From positions 1,860,001 to 1,924,000 of the forward strand of contig JAMXSV010000010.1 of assembly GCA_027559495.1 (NCBI GenBank): a stretch of 64,000 nucleotides of DNA, written 5' to 3'. The notes beneath the pieces are model-generated. The model was not told where the DNA came from, did not search any database, and saw nothing but the letters and a program-made list of their open reading frames with translations. This stretch comes from Aurifilum marmelostoma. Lineage: Eukaryota; Ascomycota; Sordariomycetes; Diaporthales; Cryphonectriaceae. Shown here one piece after another: positions 13,910 to 26,013 of this stretch; position 1 is the first letter of the stretch; every line of letters begins with the position of its first letter. The position numbers were made by a program, and so were the translations under genes.

Positions 13910-14038
13910 CATGCCTGGTTGTGCCACATGGAGTTCGTCCCATTGTCGTCCTCGTTTCAAGCCAAGGACCGCATCCCTTGATTGGATTCGCCCGTGTTTC
14001 GTTTCCTTCCCTTCTTCATGCTGAGTCCTCGGTTGACC

Positions 14039-16664
14039 ATGCGTTCGTTCATTCATTTTGCCCTGGCTATTGCCAGTCTTCCTTTCAACGCATATGCGGC
14101 ATGGTGGCTAGAAGATGTCACCCATCAGGGCCTGGCTCCCTATGGTGGATCTGGTTATGTTGTTTTCAGAAATGTGATGGACTACGGTGCCACAGGTCTG
14201 TCCAAACATCCAACAATGCTGTGCCGATTGTAACATGGTCCAATATGTTTTCTTTTTCTTTGTGTTTGCTGACAGGTTCTACGTATGACCAGGTGATGGA
14301 GTCACCGACGACACCGCAGCCATCAACGCTGCCATCGATGCAGGGAGTCGATGTGGACAGGGTTGTGTAAGTTGCCAAACTGAAGTGACACCATCATACG
14401 TCTAGTCTTCCTAACACCCTCTACAGGAATCTACCACAGCGACACCGGCCATTATTTACTTCCCTGCCGGAACCTACCTCATCTCTACGTCCATCTACCC
14501 CGACTATTTCACCCAGCTTATTGGTGATGCCACCAACCCGCCCACGCTCAAGGCCGCAGCTGATATGTCTGGCTTCGGCCTCATTGATGCCAACCCATAC
14601 TACAGCTCGGACCTGAACTGGGTCTCCACCAATGTTTTCTACTCTTCGATCCGAAACTTGATCATCGACACGACCAATGTTGCTGCCACGACGGCCTGCA
14701 CTGGCATACACTGGCCTGTCTCCCAGGCGACCTCGCTTCAAAATGTGGTCTTCAACATGCCTACAACGGCTGGTGTTGTCCACGTGGGCATATTCATGGA
14801 GTCTGGCAGCGGTGGCTTCATGAGCGACGTGACCTTCAACGGTGGTGCATATGGTGCGCAGTTCGGGAATCAGCAGTACACTATGCGTAACCTTGAGTTC
14901 AACAACCCGGGCACGGCTGCCATTCAGATGCTTTGGGACTGGGACTGGACTTTCATGAATCTCACCATCAACAATGCGCCCCTAGGTATCGACATGTCTC
15001 TGGACTCGTCCACCGACCAGGTCGTTGGCTCCGTCATTGTCATTGACAGCACCTTCACCAACGTCGATGTGGGTATCAAGACTGCCTATGACACCGCAAG
15101 CACATCGACTACCAACGGCAGTTTGGTTCTGGAAAATGTGGTCCTGAGCAACACCCCGGTCGCCATCGAGAATGATAGCGGCACCGTTCTTGCCGGTGGT
15201 ACCACGACAATTGCTGCTTGGGCAGAGGGACACACCTATACGCTGACCTCGGGACCCTCCGACACCATGGGCACCATCACGGCTGTCAGCCGCCCTGCTG
15301 CCCTGCTCGGATCTGGCACCAACTACTACACTCAGTCCAAGCCGCAGTACGAGAGCCTCTCGGCGTCGGACTTTGTGAGCGTGCGCACTGCTGGCGCTGT
15401 CGGAGATGGAGCCACGGACGATACGGCAGCCATCCAGTCGGCCATCAACAGCGCCGCGAGCGCAGGCCAGGTGGTCTTCATCGACTACGGTCTCTACCTC
15501 ATCACCAGCACCATCTCTATCCCCGCGGGTACCAAGATCGTTGGAGAAACCTTCCCCGTGCTCATGGCCTCGGGCTCTTACTTTGAGGACATCAACAACC
15601 CCCAGGTTCTGCTGCAGGTTGGCACTGAGGGCGAGTCGGGATCTATCGCATTCAGCGACTTCATCGTGTCCGGACACGGCCCGACCGCCGGCGCTATCTT
15701 GATTGAATACAACCTGGTGGCCCCAGCGGGTATGCCGAGCGGCATGTGGGATGTCCACGCTCGCATTGGTGGCTTTGATGGCAGCGACCTGCAGGTTGCG
15801 CAGTGCCTAAAGGTTCCAGGCAGCTCGGCTGTTGACGACTCCTGCATTGCAGCTTATATGAGTCTGCATGCCACCGCGGGATCCAGTGGACTGTACATGG
15901 AGAACATGTGGCTCTGGTAAGTCAGATACGGAGTGACCTTTTTGTGTCTGTATGTGTGTCGCATGGCACTAACGGTCGTTCCTTCAGGGCCGCCGACCAC
16001 GACATCGACGACAGCTCCGACACACAGATCACCATCTTCTCGGGCCGCGGCATGCTCATCGAGTCAACAACCGGCACCTTCTGGCTGGTCGGCACCGCCG
16101 TTGAGCACCACGTGCTCTACCAGTACCAGTTCGCCGACACCACCAACATCTTTGCCTCGCAGCTGCAGACAGAGACGCCTTACTTCCAACCCCTTCCCAC
16201 CGCCCTTGTGCCCTTTACTGCAAACGATATCCTCCAGGACCCAACGTTCGACTGTGACGGTGTCAGCGGCAACTGCGACGAGGCCTGGGGCCTGCGCATT
16301 CTGAGTTCATCGGACATCTTCGTCTACGGCGCGAACCACTACTCCTGGTTCGACAACTACTCACAGAGTACGCTTCCTCCCTACCCTAGCCAGATACTTT
16401 TCTCTTCCCTTCTTTCCCCTTCCGCCATGCGCGAAATAAGCTGCTGACATCGGTATGAAAACAGACTGCTCCACTTTCGCAACGGGCGAACAGTGCCAGG
16501 CCCGCATCATCCGGCTGCAGGGCACGCTCTCCAACATCAACATGTACTCGGTCAACACGATCGGCTCCACAAGCATGATCGACAATGCTGGCACAGAGGT
16601 TGCCAGCTGGGAGGACAACCAGGGCGTGTACCAGTCCAACATCATCTCTTTCAGGACAGGCTGA
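14039..16664 (+). CDS. Secreted GH55 exo-beta-1,3-glucanase
   Basis: Glycoside hydrolase family 55 enzyme of 766 aa, expected to be secreted and to release glucose or short products from beta-1,3-glucan. Five exons fit all phases: 14039-14195, 14293-14366, 14427-15916, 15988-16367 and 16465-16664. The start is followed by a hydrophobic signal peptide ending near NAYA, then the WWLEDVTHQGLAPY segment typical of mature GH55. Two pectate-lyase-3-like beta-helix halves are visible, each opening with a DGxTDDTAAI motif (near residue 53 and at about 15406-15440). The C-terminal part has WFDNYSQ-N-C and paired cysteines. An upstream in-frame start at 13982 would bury the signal peptide, so the ATG at 14039 is preferred. 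Possible roles are use of plant callose or fungal wall turnover. Confidence 0.92.
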
Positions 16665-17975
16665 GGAAGTCTAGTGGAGCGAGGGTAAAAGACGATTGAT
16701 ACCCCATACATCATAAGTAAGCAGGCTTAGAATCCGGCTAGGATTTTATTCCATTCCGGCAAACCTGCTGCTGCGTGTGCATACCATTTTTTTTTTTTTG
16801 TGTCGCCTTCTTTTCTGGCGTATATAGCGATACATTGTTCTTGTTGTCAGGAGATGTGGGGTCAAAGTCTTGACCAGGCTTTTATATTCTATTACTAAAG
16901 TTGTATATAAACTTCTTCGATGAATGCCAATGGCTTACAGGCACTCAGAAAAAAACTAAACTGCGCTGGCCCACGGGACCCTCTCCGACCTGGCCCTAGA
17001 ACCCGATCCTATTGCCCATGTGTTTGTATTGTATGTATTGGTTGGCAGGAGAGCACAACGGCTCCTCGCGTCTTCAGCAATGCTGACTACCCAATAGTGA
17101 CTGTCCTAGATTTTGCAGGTGTCGATGAGGATTGCTCTTGGGGACGTACTCTGTCCTGTTGGCATCTCTTCCTGCTATGGCGCAGCGCCTTTTACTACGT
17201 TTGCTGCGCCTAGCCGGCCTTCCGGCTCCCTCACTCTGCGACCTTGGTCTGTCTATTGGGATTATGAGCTCTCTACACTTAGGTCTATACTATTTTGAAA
17301 AGTTAAGAGAGAGAGACGAGCAACACCGTCACCGAGACCGAAGACGCCGTCTACAAGCTTCTCCTCGAGAACGTCGGCTCCACGAGCTGAGGGACAGCCA
17401 CCCGCCCGCCCCTGAACTAGTCAGGGCCAGTTCATGACGTGATGCGCACGGCGATAGCATATGGCGGCGAGAACAAGGCCCTGAGGATACAATGAAGGAT
17501 GGAGTAGAACTTACCAGCTGATCCATGGCTCTCTTGACTGCAAGACGCTGAGATCGTCGTGGGAATATGGCGGATAGGAAGAGAGGTTAGGTTCCCTCTG
17601 GGTCACTGCCTGAACGTTAAAACCAGTTGGCAATACATTCATCTCCCTAGCAGGTATCTATCTATGGTACCAGGACAACAGCTACCTGAAACAAATGCAC
17701 AAATTAATCCAGGGCATGACCGACCTCATGCCTGCCTGCTCTCGGCATCTCCCGAAAACCTCTACGCCGTTGCGTGCCCATCCATCAACGCCGTCATGTG
17801 GAGGGTATTACCATGACCATAGCACCTGTGAAGACGGTCTGGTCGGAATCCGTCCACGACCTGAAATAAAGACTTTTTTCCCCCTCCTTTTGCCTCAGCT
17901 GCCAAAATGACTATTCCTCCGTCCGAACAAATTTATAGAAGGACTTCCCCTGTATGTTGTGAGACTAGCTTGTTC
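16665..17975. other. Intergenic between convergent GH55 and rsc9
   Basis: 3' flanks of two convergent genes. It contains a T12 run near 16790 and an orphan codon-biased fragment (listed separately). No other gene is supported. Confidence 0.6.
17319..17390 (+). pseudogene. Orphan C-terminal gene fragment (candidate relic)
   Basis: Twenty-three codons followed by TGA read SNTVTETEDAVYKLLLENVG and then STS. Twenty-one of the 23 codons end in C or G, the bias of well-expressed genes in this window, while the sequence before and after is not coding-like and the frame upstream is stopped (TAA at 17303-17305). It looks like the last codons of a lost gene. The parent family is not recognised. The fragment is short enough that chance remains possible. 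Confidence 0.3.
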
Positions 17976-20900
17976 TCACTGCTCCTGTATCAGTTCCAGA
18001 AGACTGGAGATGTTATGTGCCATCACGCGGTTGGTCGTCATAACCTCATGCAGCCGCGGGAGCACGCATCGGAAGAGCCTCTCATTCCAACCTCTTGCTT
18101 TCTCGTCCATGTCCTGTTTCTCCTGCTCCTTAAGAAGGTCGTCCTGGGCCTCGGTCTTCACAACGTTGCGGGCGATGTTGCGAAGAACCAACACGGCGCT
18201 GAGAGGTATTCCAGCGGGCTGGATCAAGTTAGGATTCCGCTCATCTCGGGTGGTCAGCGTCTCTTCGAAACCAAGGGAGAAGACCTTTGCCGGCACGATA
18301 TGGGCGCGCTTCGATCGCTTCGCAGCGTTCTCGTCCGAGCCCGATCCACTCCCATCATGAGGAGACCCATTGCCGTTGACTGCGGAGTGAGTCGCACTGT
18401 GAGGTTCGAAATTGCGTTGCACCGCAGCCAGGTGGGTTTTGACGTGTTTCGCAAAGGTTTTAAAGGCCATTTTCGTCGGCGTAGGAATTTTGTTGCATCC
18501 GGCCCAGAAGCATCTACTCTCGACTTCCTTGTTGGCAAAGAGACCATTCTCGCCGGGCAACTCCCCGAGATGGGCAGGCAGTATGTGCTCAAACATCTTC
18601 TCTGCATTAGCAAAAAATTGATTGCACTTCTGGTATTTGGGGCCAGGCAGGGTCCACAGGCAGCGAAAATACTCCCTGCCCTCGTTCTCGGGGTCGACAG
18701 GCCGGTTTCGGGCCCGTATCCCCTTGATGATAAACTTCTGGTTTTCGCCCTTTGGCCCGCGAATGATTTGTGCCCCAGCCGTTGTCCACACATGATTCAC
18801 GTTTCTGATGAAGTCTGCTGGAGAGATCATGGATTTGCCCATCTGGGACAACCTGCTGCTAAAGGATGACTGGTAAGCTGTCCAGATCGCAATCTGTGTG
18901 ATGGAAGCCTCGGCATCTTCTTCAAATAGACACCGCAACCACATATAACATCTCTCGGGCTCATCCATAGCCAACAGGCGCTCTTGCAGGTCGTGGGGTA
19001 GAGGCACAACATCCTCGCTGCAGGGGATCTTGACCTCGGGTTGAAGTGTCTGGGTGTAGACCACCTGCTTGGCGCCGTGTGACAGGAGACGAGCCAAATG
19101 CTTGACAAGGCTCTCAGGTTTCTCAGACTTGGTGAAGCGAAAGCTGAGCAGATTCTCCAGGTTGGATACAACAGCTGTGTACTGGTATAGGAAGTCGAGG
19201 CATGCGTCGAGGAGCTCGTCGTCGTCGAGCATCAGCCAGTCGATAATCAGTTCCAGGATGTCCAGGGGAATGGAGCTCAGCTTGTTGGTCTCGGACGAGT
19301 TCATGGAGATACGTGCGAGGGCGCGGAGCGACGTTAGAATGCAGCCACGATCGGCTGACTTGAGCTCGGCCAGCAGCGTCCGATAGAGAGGATCATCAGC
19401 CTCGAGGGCCAGCTCCGGTGTGAGTTGTTCTGCGATATCGAGTGCGATGTGCTTCAGCTCCACACTTGTCTCGCCAGACGGGAGGTGAAGAATGATGCAC
19501 AGCAGATCCCTCAGGGGCGGGAAGTCGGCCATGTGACGCGAGTTTTCGGGCAGCATGACCATGTTGCGAATGGCCATGGCAGCCTCCGTAATAATGACCA
19601 TCTTGTCTGCAAAGCCAGCGGGGTGAATCTGATCAGGTGAAGACCTGGGCACCAGTTGCGCGATGCGCTCCAGAATATCCTGAGTGCCGTTGATACCATC
19701 CAGCTCGGCGATGTCATCTCCGTCCGCATCTGGATCGTAAGACACGGCCCATTTAATGTCGTAGAAGAGCTCCCCCCACTTGTAGTACGACGTCAACAAG
19801 TCCCTCGGCTAGACCTGGAAAACCTTCGAACTTGTATCTATCTCCTCGCTCGTAGGATATCTTCATGAGATGGTGTACTGCGAAGGCCTCTTCGTCCGGC
19901 AGCCCCGAGCGCAGTGCATACAGACATCGAGCGTAGATGTTCGGGCCATCGAAAGGAGAGGGCTGAGCTGGCATGCCTGTGCAGGCACTTCGTTAGCGAA
20001 CAGGTCAGCTGCGTGCAGGGAGAAGCGACTCACTGCTAAGTATCGGGGCTTGGCGCGCCACAGGCGGAGCGGCCATCGGGTACCGCCTCAGAAACTTGCC
20101 GGGTGCGTTGCCCGGAGTCTCGACGGGCCGGAGGGCTAGGGGCTGAACAGATGGAGGCTGGAAATTCACGACCGTCGAGGAATGCAGTTCGTGGTTCTGG
20201 GGGAGGAAGCTCGCAGACGCGCCACCACGGGCAATGTGCGCAGGGAGCATCTGGTTAGAAGCAGTCTGGTGCATCTGGTGAGATGAAGAGCGATTCATGC
20301 TATGTGGCTGGTGTCCGTTGCTTTGCGAATGGGAGACGGCGTTGGCGTTGGAGGTCTGCACGCTGGCCGCACTTGCGGCAGAGGTATTCGATGCATGCTG
20401 GGCTGCAGCGTGACGTGACGGACGGGTCGGGCCAGTGTCTGGCTGGAAGATGACCCTCTGTGGCGGGGCCTGCCTCAGACCACGCGCGGCTCTCCCTGAG
20501 CTGGGCGTGTCTTCTTGTTTGCTGTCTCGAGCAGGTGTGCCATCGTCGCCCGAGGGCTGTGGAGAGTTCTGCGCAGTGGAGCGATCGCGAGGTCGGTAGT
20601 TCTCGAGGGTCCTGGTCAGAAGATTACCGCCCTTGGCCGAAACTTCCTCGAGGATCTCGGGAGGAGGGGGTTCCTTGTTGTGGACAGTCTTGATCTCGTA
20701 AGCGGCCAGATTCTTGTAGTAGGCGGTCTTCAGGTTGAAGGCGACAGCTGCCTCGTTGTGAGAATAGATCCCGAGCTCTTGAGACACTTTGCGCCATAGC
20801 AGCTTTTCCTCTGTGATCCTGTCATAGCCTCCACACGCGACAATGTGATTGAAAACCTTCAGGAGATCAATGTGGCCATTGCCGACCTTGGGCTCGGGGT

Positions 20901-21018
20901 CGAACTTGGTGCCTCGATCTGCGTGGAAATCCCTGAGTTTGTTGATGAACTCCTCGTACTCGGGGGTGCGATCAATGCTGTGCTCCATGCTCGGTGCGAC
21001 TGGTTTTGAAGGCGCCAT
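17976..21018 (-). CDS. rsc9: Rsc9-type ARID/RFX chromatin-remodelling subunit (one-base frameshift)
   Basis: Probable DNA-binding subunit of the RSC (SWI/SNF-class, PBAF-like) nucleosome remodeller, acting in the nucleus. Two exons, 21018-20034 and 19976-17976, encode about 994 aa. An ARID domain occupies about residues 21-110, followed by a Gln/Ser/His-rich linker, a helical-repeat region beginning YARCLYALRSGLPDEEAF, an RFX-type DNA-binding segment at about 670-750 and two C2H2-like zinc segments at about 760-840. This order matches Rsc9/ARID2 proteins. The exon sum is 2986 nt (3n+1): a C6 tract at 19772-19777 shifts the frame at about codon 395, and the conserved ELFYDIKW segment continues in the next frame. 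The ATG at 21018 sits just before the ARID domain; the longer open frame upstream is probably leader. It shares a promoter region of about 1 kb with the divergent gene at 22020. Confidence 0.88.
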
Positions 21019-22019
21019 GGTTGTCGCCTGGTCCGCGCCAGCCTGGCGCAAAGGGTCTTGCAGCTTTGAATCAACCCGGCTAGGGCATGAGATGAGTCGC
21101 CACGGGCAGTGGATGTCAAATGACTTGAAAAAATGATGGTGTTTGGGTGGTTGGTCGAGTCTGGCGCCATCCACAGCTTCAGACCTTCCCTTGCGACGCG
21201 TTCTCAATGGACCTTGACGTGAAGTAGTGGCCCCCTGGGTTGGAGTTGCAGAGAGACGCAACTAGAAATGCGCCAGGGCGAAGAAAGGACCAGCTGGGGA
21301 ATTTTTGGGGCTAGACAGTGCACGGACCAGATGACCACAGAGGCAGGGGGGTTGGGTGGTCTGTGCTTGAATGCTGAACCACCATCCGGACTACTTCCTT
21401 CCTTCACAGTCATTATGGATTGCAGAAGGCACGATGGGACAAACACTAGACCAAGGATGATTGTATGCACAAATGTTGCTCGGGTAAGAACCAACGAGGT
21501 AGGCCTCTCGATTCTTGCTTTTCTTCTAGTCTCAAGGATGCCATGCATATCACAAGACTTGTCTTGATCTGCATGCCCTTCGCTTTCTCCCTCTCCCCAC
21601 CGCCTACCAGCCAGCAGCTTCCATCACAACCCTCTCCTCTTTTGATTAATCTCCTCCAGATCGTTCTCTCTTAATTCTCAAGGAAAGGGAGGGCAGAAAT
21701 TCAGATGTCCTTAAGACCCACAGCCTTGGATTAACCATTCTCACTTCCTTCTTGTCCAAGTCTCTTCAACATCTTTGCCCCGGGCCATGGGTGTAGACTC
21801 GACTCTCAGACTCATCTGACCAGACACCACCACATTACCTAGTGGGAGGCACATCTCGTGCCATCGTTCTTCCCGAACAGTCTTGATAGTGTCTGCTTGC
21901 CGCTCAAGCATCCTCTGTCTCACACATACTACTGCCTTTGTTCCTTCCTGACACAGCTCACTCATAACAAACGGGCAGTTTCATCCCCCTGGAGACTCAT
22001 ACCTGCTGGTGCTTGCAGG
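21019..22019. promoter_or_regulatory. Divergent promoter region of rsc9 and the Zn2Cys6 protein gene
   Basis: About 1 kb between two head-to-head genes. The right half is pyrimidine-rich (21575-21960), typical of fungal leaders reading rightward. No specific factor site is claimed. Confidence 0.5.
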
Positions 22020-24583
22020 ATGAATCTCAATAGAGATAACATCAGCCACAACTTGCGCCTGTTGCGCATTGAGGTGGATTTCGCAGTTCAGCCGATCGCT
22101 CGAGATGCAACCCTCAGGCTCCGGACCCTGTCCGCTCCACATGGCAGTCATCTTATGGAAATACACATTGACGGCAAGATCATGGTTAGTCTGCCTCACT
22201 TTATTCCAAAATCCTCCGTGAGATCTATCTAACCATATGTTGTTCCGGCCGAAGGCACGATGGGACCTTGATTTGCTAGTCAATCAGCTTTCCAAAGAAG
22301 CTCGTGAAGTGTCGTGCAAGTTCCGAAGCATTGTCAAAGACAAAGTACTGCAGCTGATGCTGCCCTTGCCCTTGCCATTGGGAGAGGAGGGAGGACGATC
22401 ATCCTCTTCCATCGCCCAGAAATATCCAGTAAGAGCCGTTGAGCGTTCTTCGCCTCCACATCCCTGACAGTTCATAGGGCGGCTGTCCGAAGATCATTCG
22501 GCTCTACTTCCTCACATACCAAGACTTCCACACAGCTGTCGCCTACTTATCCAAAGACGCTGGTTTCTCTTACATAGAGATGCAGATTTCTACCTCGCGA
22601 AAGTCTTCCTATCCCAGAGCCCAGTCTGCCATGGATTTTCACCGACCTGGCCGGGGTTTCATGACCTTCAACAACTCTACATCCCGAGGTCCAGCGCTCC
22701 CCACCGTCCAACAGCCGAGTCGTCCTCCCTTCCTGCTGCCGGGACAAGAATCTTTCATGCCACCGCCCCCGCGACCTCCAAGTCGGCTCTCACATTTCAT
22801 GCCGAATCGAGCACAGCCGAACCAATCTCTTAGCCACAGTCAGCCGCCGACTCACAGTTACCTCGCCCATAGCCCGTCTCATATCCAGCGCCGATGGTCA
22901 ACTGCCATTGAGGACCAGTTTGCAACGCGTGGAGGTTCCGGTGGCTCAAGGCCTGTCCTGGGCAGATCTTCAACAGCTCGACCATACCTTGGACGCGACC
23001 ACGATGATGATGAGGTAGCCTCTTCGCTCTTTGATCGCTTGGAGCGGAGCCGACGTGCCCTTGCTCGAGAGCACTCTACACCCTATTTGGAGGGCGAATT
23101 GGGACTCGGCTTCTTGCATCAGAACACGTTGGCTGCAAATGAGCAGAGGGATGAACACGGTCATGTCATAGACAATTCAGAGCTCCCTATCTCGGAAACA
23201 AGCCACTGGAGGCCCCAAAGCCCCGCTCAGACGAACTCATACAACTCCTCACAGGATGCCCTGCAATCCAAATGGCAAACAACTGCGTTCGGTCAGCTCG
23301 GAGAATATGAGCCTGCATCGCCTGCACCGCCTGCACAGGTGAGGTCAGAGTGTGGCGGGACGGTCGACACGTATGATGTGGATGACGATAGGACGGTGGA
23401 TTGGGCACGTTTCGGTGCGGGCCCTGCTGTCAGTAGCACACATCCGGACGAACCGCCACGGAATGTGGTACGCATTGCAAATGATGCTACCTCATACCCG
23501 ATGTCCTCCAGCAATCCGGCGTCTCGTGCGGCCACACTGCGACCTGCATCGAGACGTGAGTCACGGCGGCAAACGAGGAAGCCCATGGCCCGGTCACCTT
23601 CTGCTGAGATCATTGATTTGGGCAACAGGAGCTTTACCGAGAATCAAGGTCCAGAACGCGTTTCGTCGCCGGAAGCACAGGAGAACGACATGAAGTCTGC
23701 CGTGAAGAAGCGACCAGCCTCTCGCCAGGGTCGACTGCGGGCTACGGCAAAGAAAGCACGCAAGACGAATCGGGCGGCACAAGCTCGCAAGTTGAAGGTG
23801 TCTCTGCGCTCCAGCGAGGACCTCCAAGAGGCCCATATGACTCCAGTAGAAGAGGCGCAGACGTCTCAAACACTGGAAACAAAGCGTGCAGCAGCAGGTC
23901 CGCATTTGAGACCCAGACTAACGGTGGCGTCGAAGACCACGAACAAAGACAAGCTCAGCCAAGTACTTGCGCCGTCCCCTTGTACACGTTGTCGACGGAA
24001 GAGACAAACCTGTACGCGATCAATGCCTATGTGCGAGGCATGTGCCAAGAGCGCTGTCTCCGTGTGCGTGTATCCCGGCGAAGGACCTGGCACCACCCTC
24101 CGAGGAGATCACCGTGTTGATAAACCCGAGGTCTGTCTGGAAGAGAACGATGGCAGGGGGGCTGTGGCTGATGATGGAGACGTCGAGCCTTTTGCGGAGC
24201 CGACAGAGACCGTCACACAGAATCCTGGAGCTCACACGCGAGAACTGGAGGCTGCGCCTGAAACTATGAAGATTGCTAAGAGTGGCAAGCATCCTGGTCT
24301 TCAAGTTTCAGACGCTGGGATGCAGACAGACAGTCCTGAGAGACTCAAGATGGATATGAGCCAGTGGAGGGGCTTGTTCCAAAGCGGTTTGGAGCTGGAG
24401 AGAACCTATCAAGAGAAGGCTGCTCGACTGCTCAGCAAAAGGCCTGACTCCGACTTGGACGATCGACAAAGGCTACTCATCGCGACAAGATGTGGGTTCG
24501 AGTATAAACAAGGCCTTTTGGACCTGTTTCGACGTTTCTCAGTGTCTCACGATGAAAGTTTGAGCATGATGAGATACGAATAA
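22020..24583 (+). CDS. Unrecognised protein with an internal Zn2Cys6 motif
   Basis: An 814-aa protein from three exons that fit by phase: 22020-22184, 22255-22428 and 22478-24583. The N-terminal part (about 1-140) ends in strand-plus-helix text, GCPKIIRLYFLTYQDFHTAV, which looks like the end of a PH-like fold. A long disordered Pro/Ser/Arg-rich middle follows. Then comes a canonical C-X2-C-X6-C-X6-C-X2-C-X7-C zinc cluster (coded at about 23980-24073), preceded by a basic KKRPASRQGR-type stretch. The C terminus (QWRGLFQSGLELERTYQEKA onward) is predicted helical. Fungal zinc-cluster regulators normally carry the motif near the N terminus with a PF04082 domain; neither holds here. A Rec114-like meiotic protein (PH fold plus C-terminal helices) is a speculative alternative. 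A G6 run at 24156-24161 leaves the frame open. Confidence 0.7.
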
Positions 24584-25294
24584 AGGGATGAATGGAGGCT
24601 CGGCTCAATTAGGACCAGCAGAATCGTAGTGACAATGGGTAACCCTTTTTTTAGAGAAAAAAAAAAAAAAAAAAAAAAAAAAGAAAAGAAAAAGGAAGAA
24701 AAGAAAAGAAAAGATGGAGAACAGAAAAGAGAAAAGAGAAAAGAGAAAAGAGAAAAGGCACCGAAAAGGACTGGCCGAGTGCGAGTAAGACGTGATTCTT
24801 GGTCTAGCTTTCCCCGGCCATGAAATTATCCCTCCCACCTGCGATAAAGTGATCTTTTCAACACCAGGGTCTTTCTACTTGGTCCTTGCGAAAGCAATGA
24901 TTCCCAGCGAAACCGTGGGTTGCTCAATCTACGCAATATCGTTGCGAAGTGTTTAGTGTCCTGCATTTATTGAAAGAGAAATTATTGAAGGCCCCCTCAA
25001 GCTGCTTTCTACAGCGTGCTATAACCCCCTAGAATCCCTGCGATCATGCCATCATGGATTATCTCCTCTCAAGGTCAATCGCACCGTAGAGAAAGCAGCG
25101 TCAATTTGCTGCGCCACCCACTTGCTTAAAGCGAATATAGAGGGGATAGAGCCCTATTTGACTAAGCGCAGTTGAGCTTTGATAGGGCAGAGAGGAGAGT
25201 CAGAGGAAAAGAATGAGCTTCAAGATTGTAGCCAGTTGAGCCTCGGTGTATTTCAAGCTTCAATAGACACACAGACAGTCTTCTCGTACGCAGC
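24584..25294. other. Intergenic between convergent genes, with purine-rich repeat
   Basis: 3' flanks of the zinc-cluster gene and msrB. It holds the A/GA-rich tract listed separately; nothing else is recognised. Confidence 0.6.
24654..24757. repeat. Poly-A / AAAAGAG purine tract
   Basis: A run of about 26 A followed by AAAAG and GAAAAGA units for about 100 bp. A simple repeat 70 bp after the stop codon of the zinc-cluster gene; coding frames through it are spurious. Confidence 0.9.
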
Positions 25295-26013
25295 CTACTC
25301 CTTCTTTGCCTCCCCATCTGTCCCAGCGTCATCCTTCACGATCTTATCCTGGGGCGAGAAGTTCAGGCTGACAGAGTTGACACAGTGCCTCTCATCAGTC
25401 GGGGTAGGGAAACCCTCGCCCTTGAAGACGTGGCCCAAGTGACCCCCACAGTTGGCGCACATTATCTCGATGCGCTTCATGAACATGGAGTTGTCCTCGT
25501 GCCGCACGACGGCACCCGGGATGCTGTCAAAATAGGCTGGCCAGCCGCATCCGCTGCTGAACTTGTGCGTGGCCTTGTATAGCGGGGCTTCGCACCCGGC
25601 ACAAGTATATACGCCTTCAGAGGGGTAGTGCTTGTCAAACTTGCCGGAGCCCGGGGGTTCTGTGCCCTTCTCGCGCAGGATCCGGAATTGCTCTACAATG
25701 GCACGTCAGCAATAAAGGCCGCTGAACGGGTATTTGGGGGTGGACGCGGAAGCGGGAATGGGTGACATGTACCCTTGTTCAGCACGGCGCGCCACTCATC
25801 GTCGGTTCGCTTGTCTGGAAAAGACATTGTGGAGCTGTCGGCGGCTTTGGTACCGAAGAGACTGCCTAGGATAGGAATGGAGGGCATAGATCTGAGAGCG
25901 GCCGCTCGCTGATATGATGCTTGCAGAAGAGGAATCTGCTGTGAGGCTCGGGCTCGACTGAGACTTGAGAGGGTATAGAGCGTTCGCAGCACACTTGAAA
26001 ATTGGAAGCGCAT
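25295..26013 (-). CDS. msrB: Peptide methionine-R-sulfoxide reductase, probably mitochondrial
   Basis: MsrB family enzyme of 212 aa that reduces methionine-R-sulfoxide in proteins, part of oxidative-stress repair. Two exons, 26013-25773 and 25692-25295, joined across an 80-nt intron with matching phase. Two zinc CxxC pairs (C111/C114, C159/C162), the SSGCGWPAYF core and the catalytic C184 in ERHCVNS are present. The first 60 residues are rich in Arg, Ser and Leu without acidic residues, which suggests a mitochondrial presequence. Internal Met43 or Met63 could give a cytosolic form. It lies head-to-head with the ArfGAP gene. Confidence 0.93.

Larger units (their letters stand above)
5051..14038. 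other. Gene-poor interval of about 9 kb
   Basis: No convincing gene was found between the C2H2 factor and the GH55 gene. Open frames of 100-200 codons occur (for example 7093-7569 minus and 13385-13981 plus), but they overlap each other on both strands, contain low-complexity protein and show no domain. The left part (5.05 to about 7 kb) is upstream of the C2H2 factor and may carry a long promoter. Simple repeats inside are listed separately. A non-coding RNA cannot be excluded. Confidence 0.55.

Noticed and set aside
13385..13981. 198-codon open frame upstream of the GH55 gene
   Set aside because: Low-complexity, His/Cys-rich text running through CA repeats, open on the opposite strand as well, with no domain.
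14982..15758. 258-codon minus-strand frame inside the GH55 gene
   Set aside because: Antisense shadow produced by the strong C/G third-position bias of the GH55 exon.
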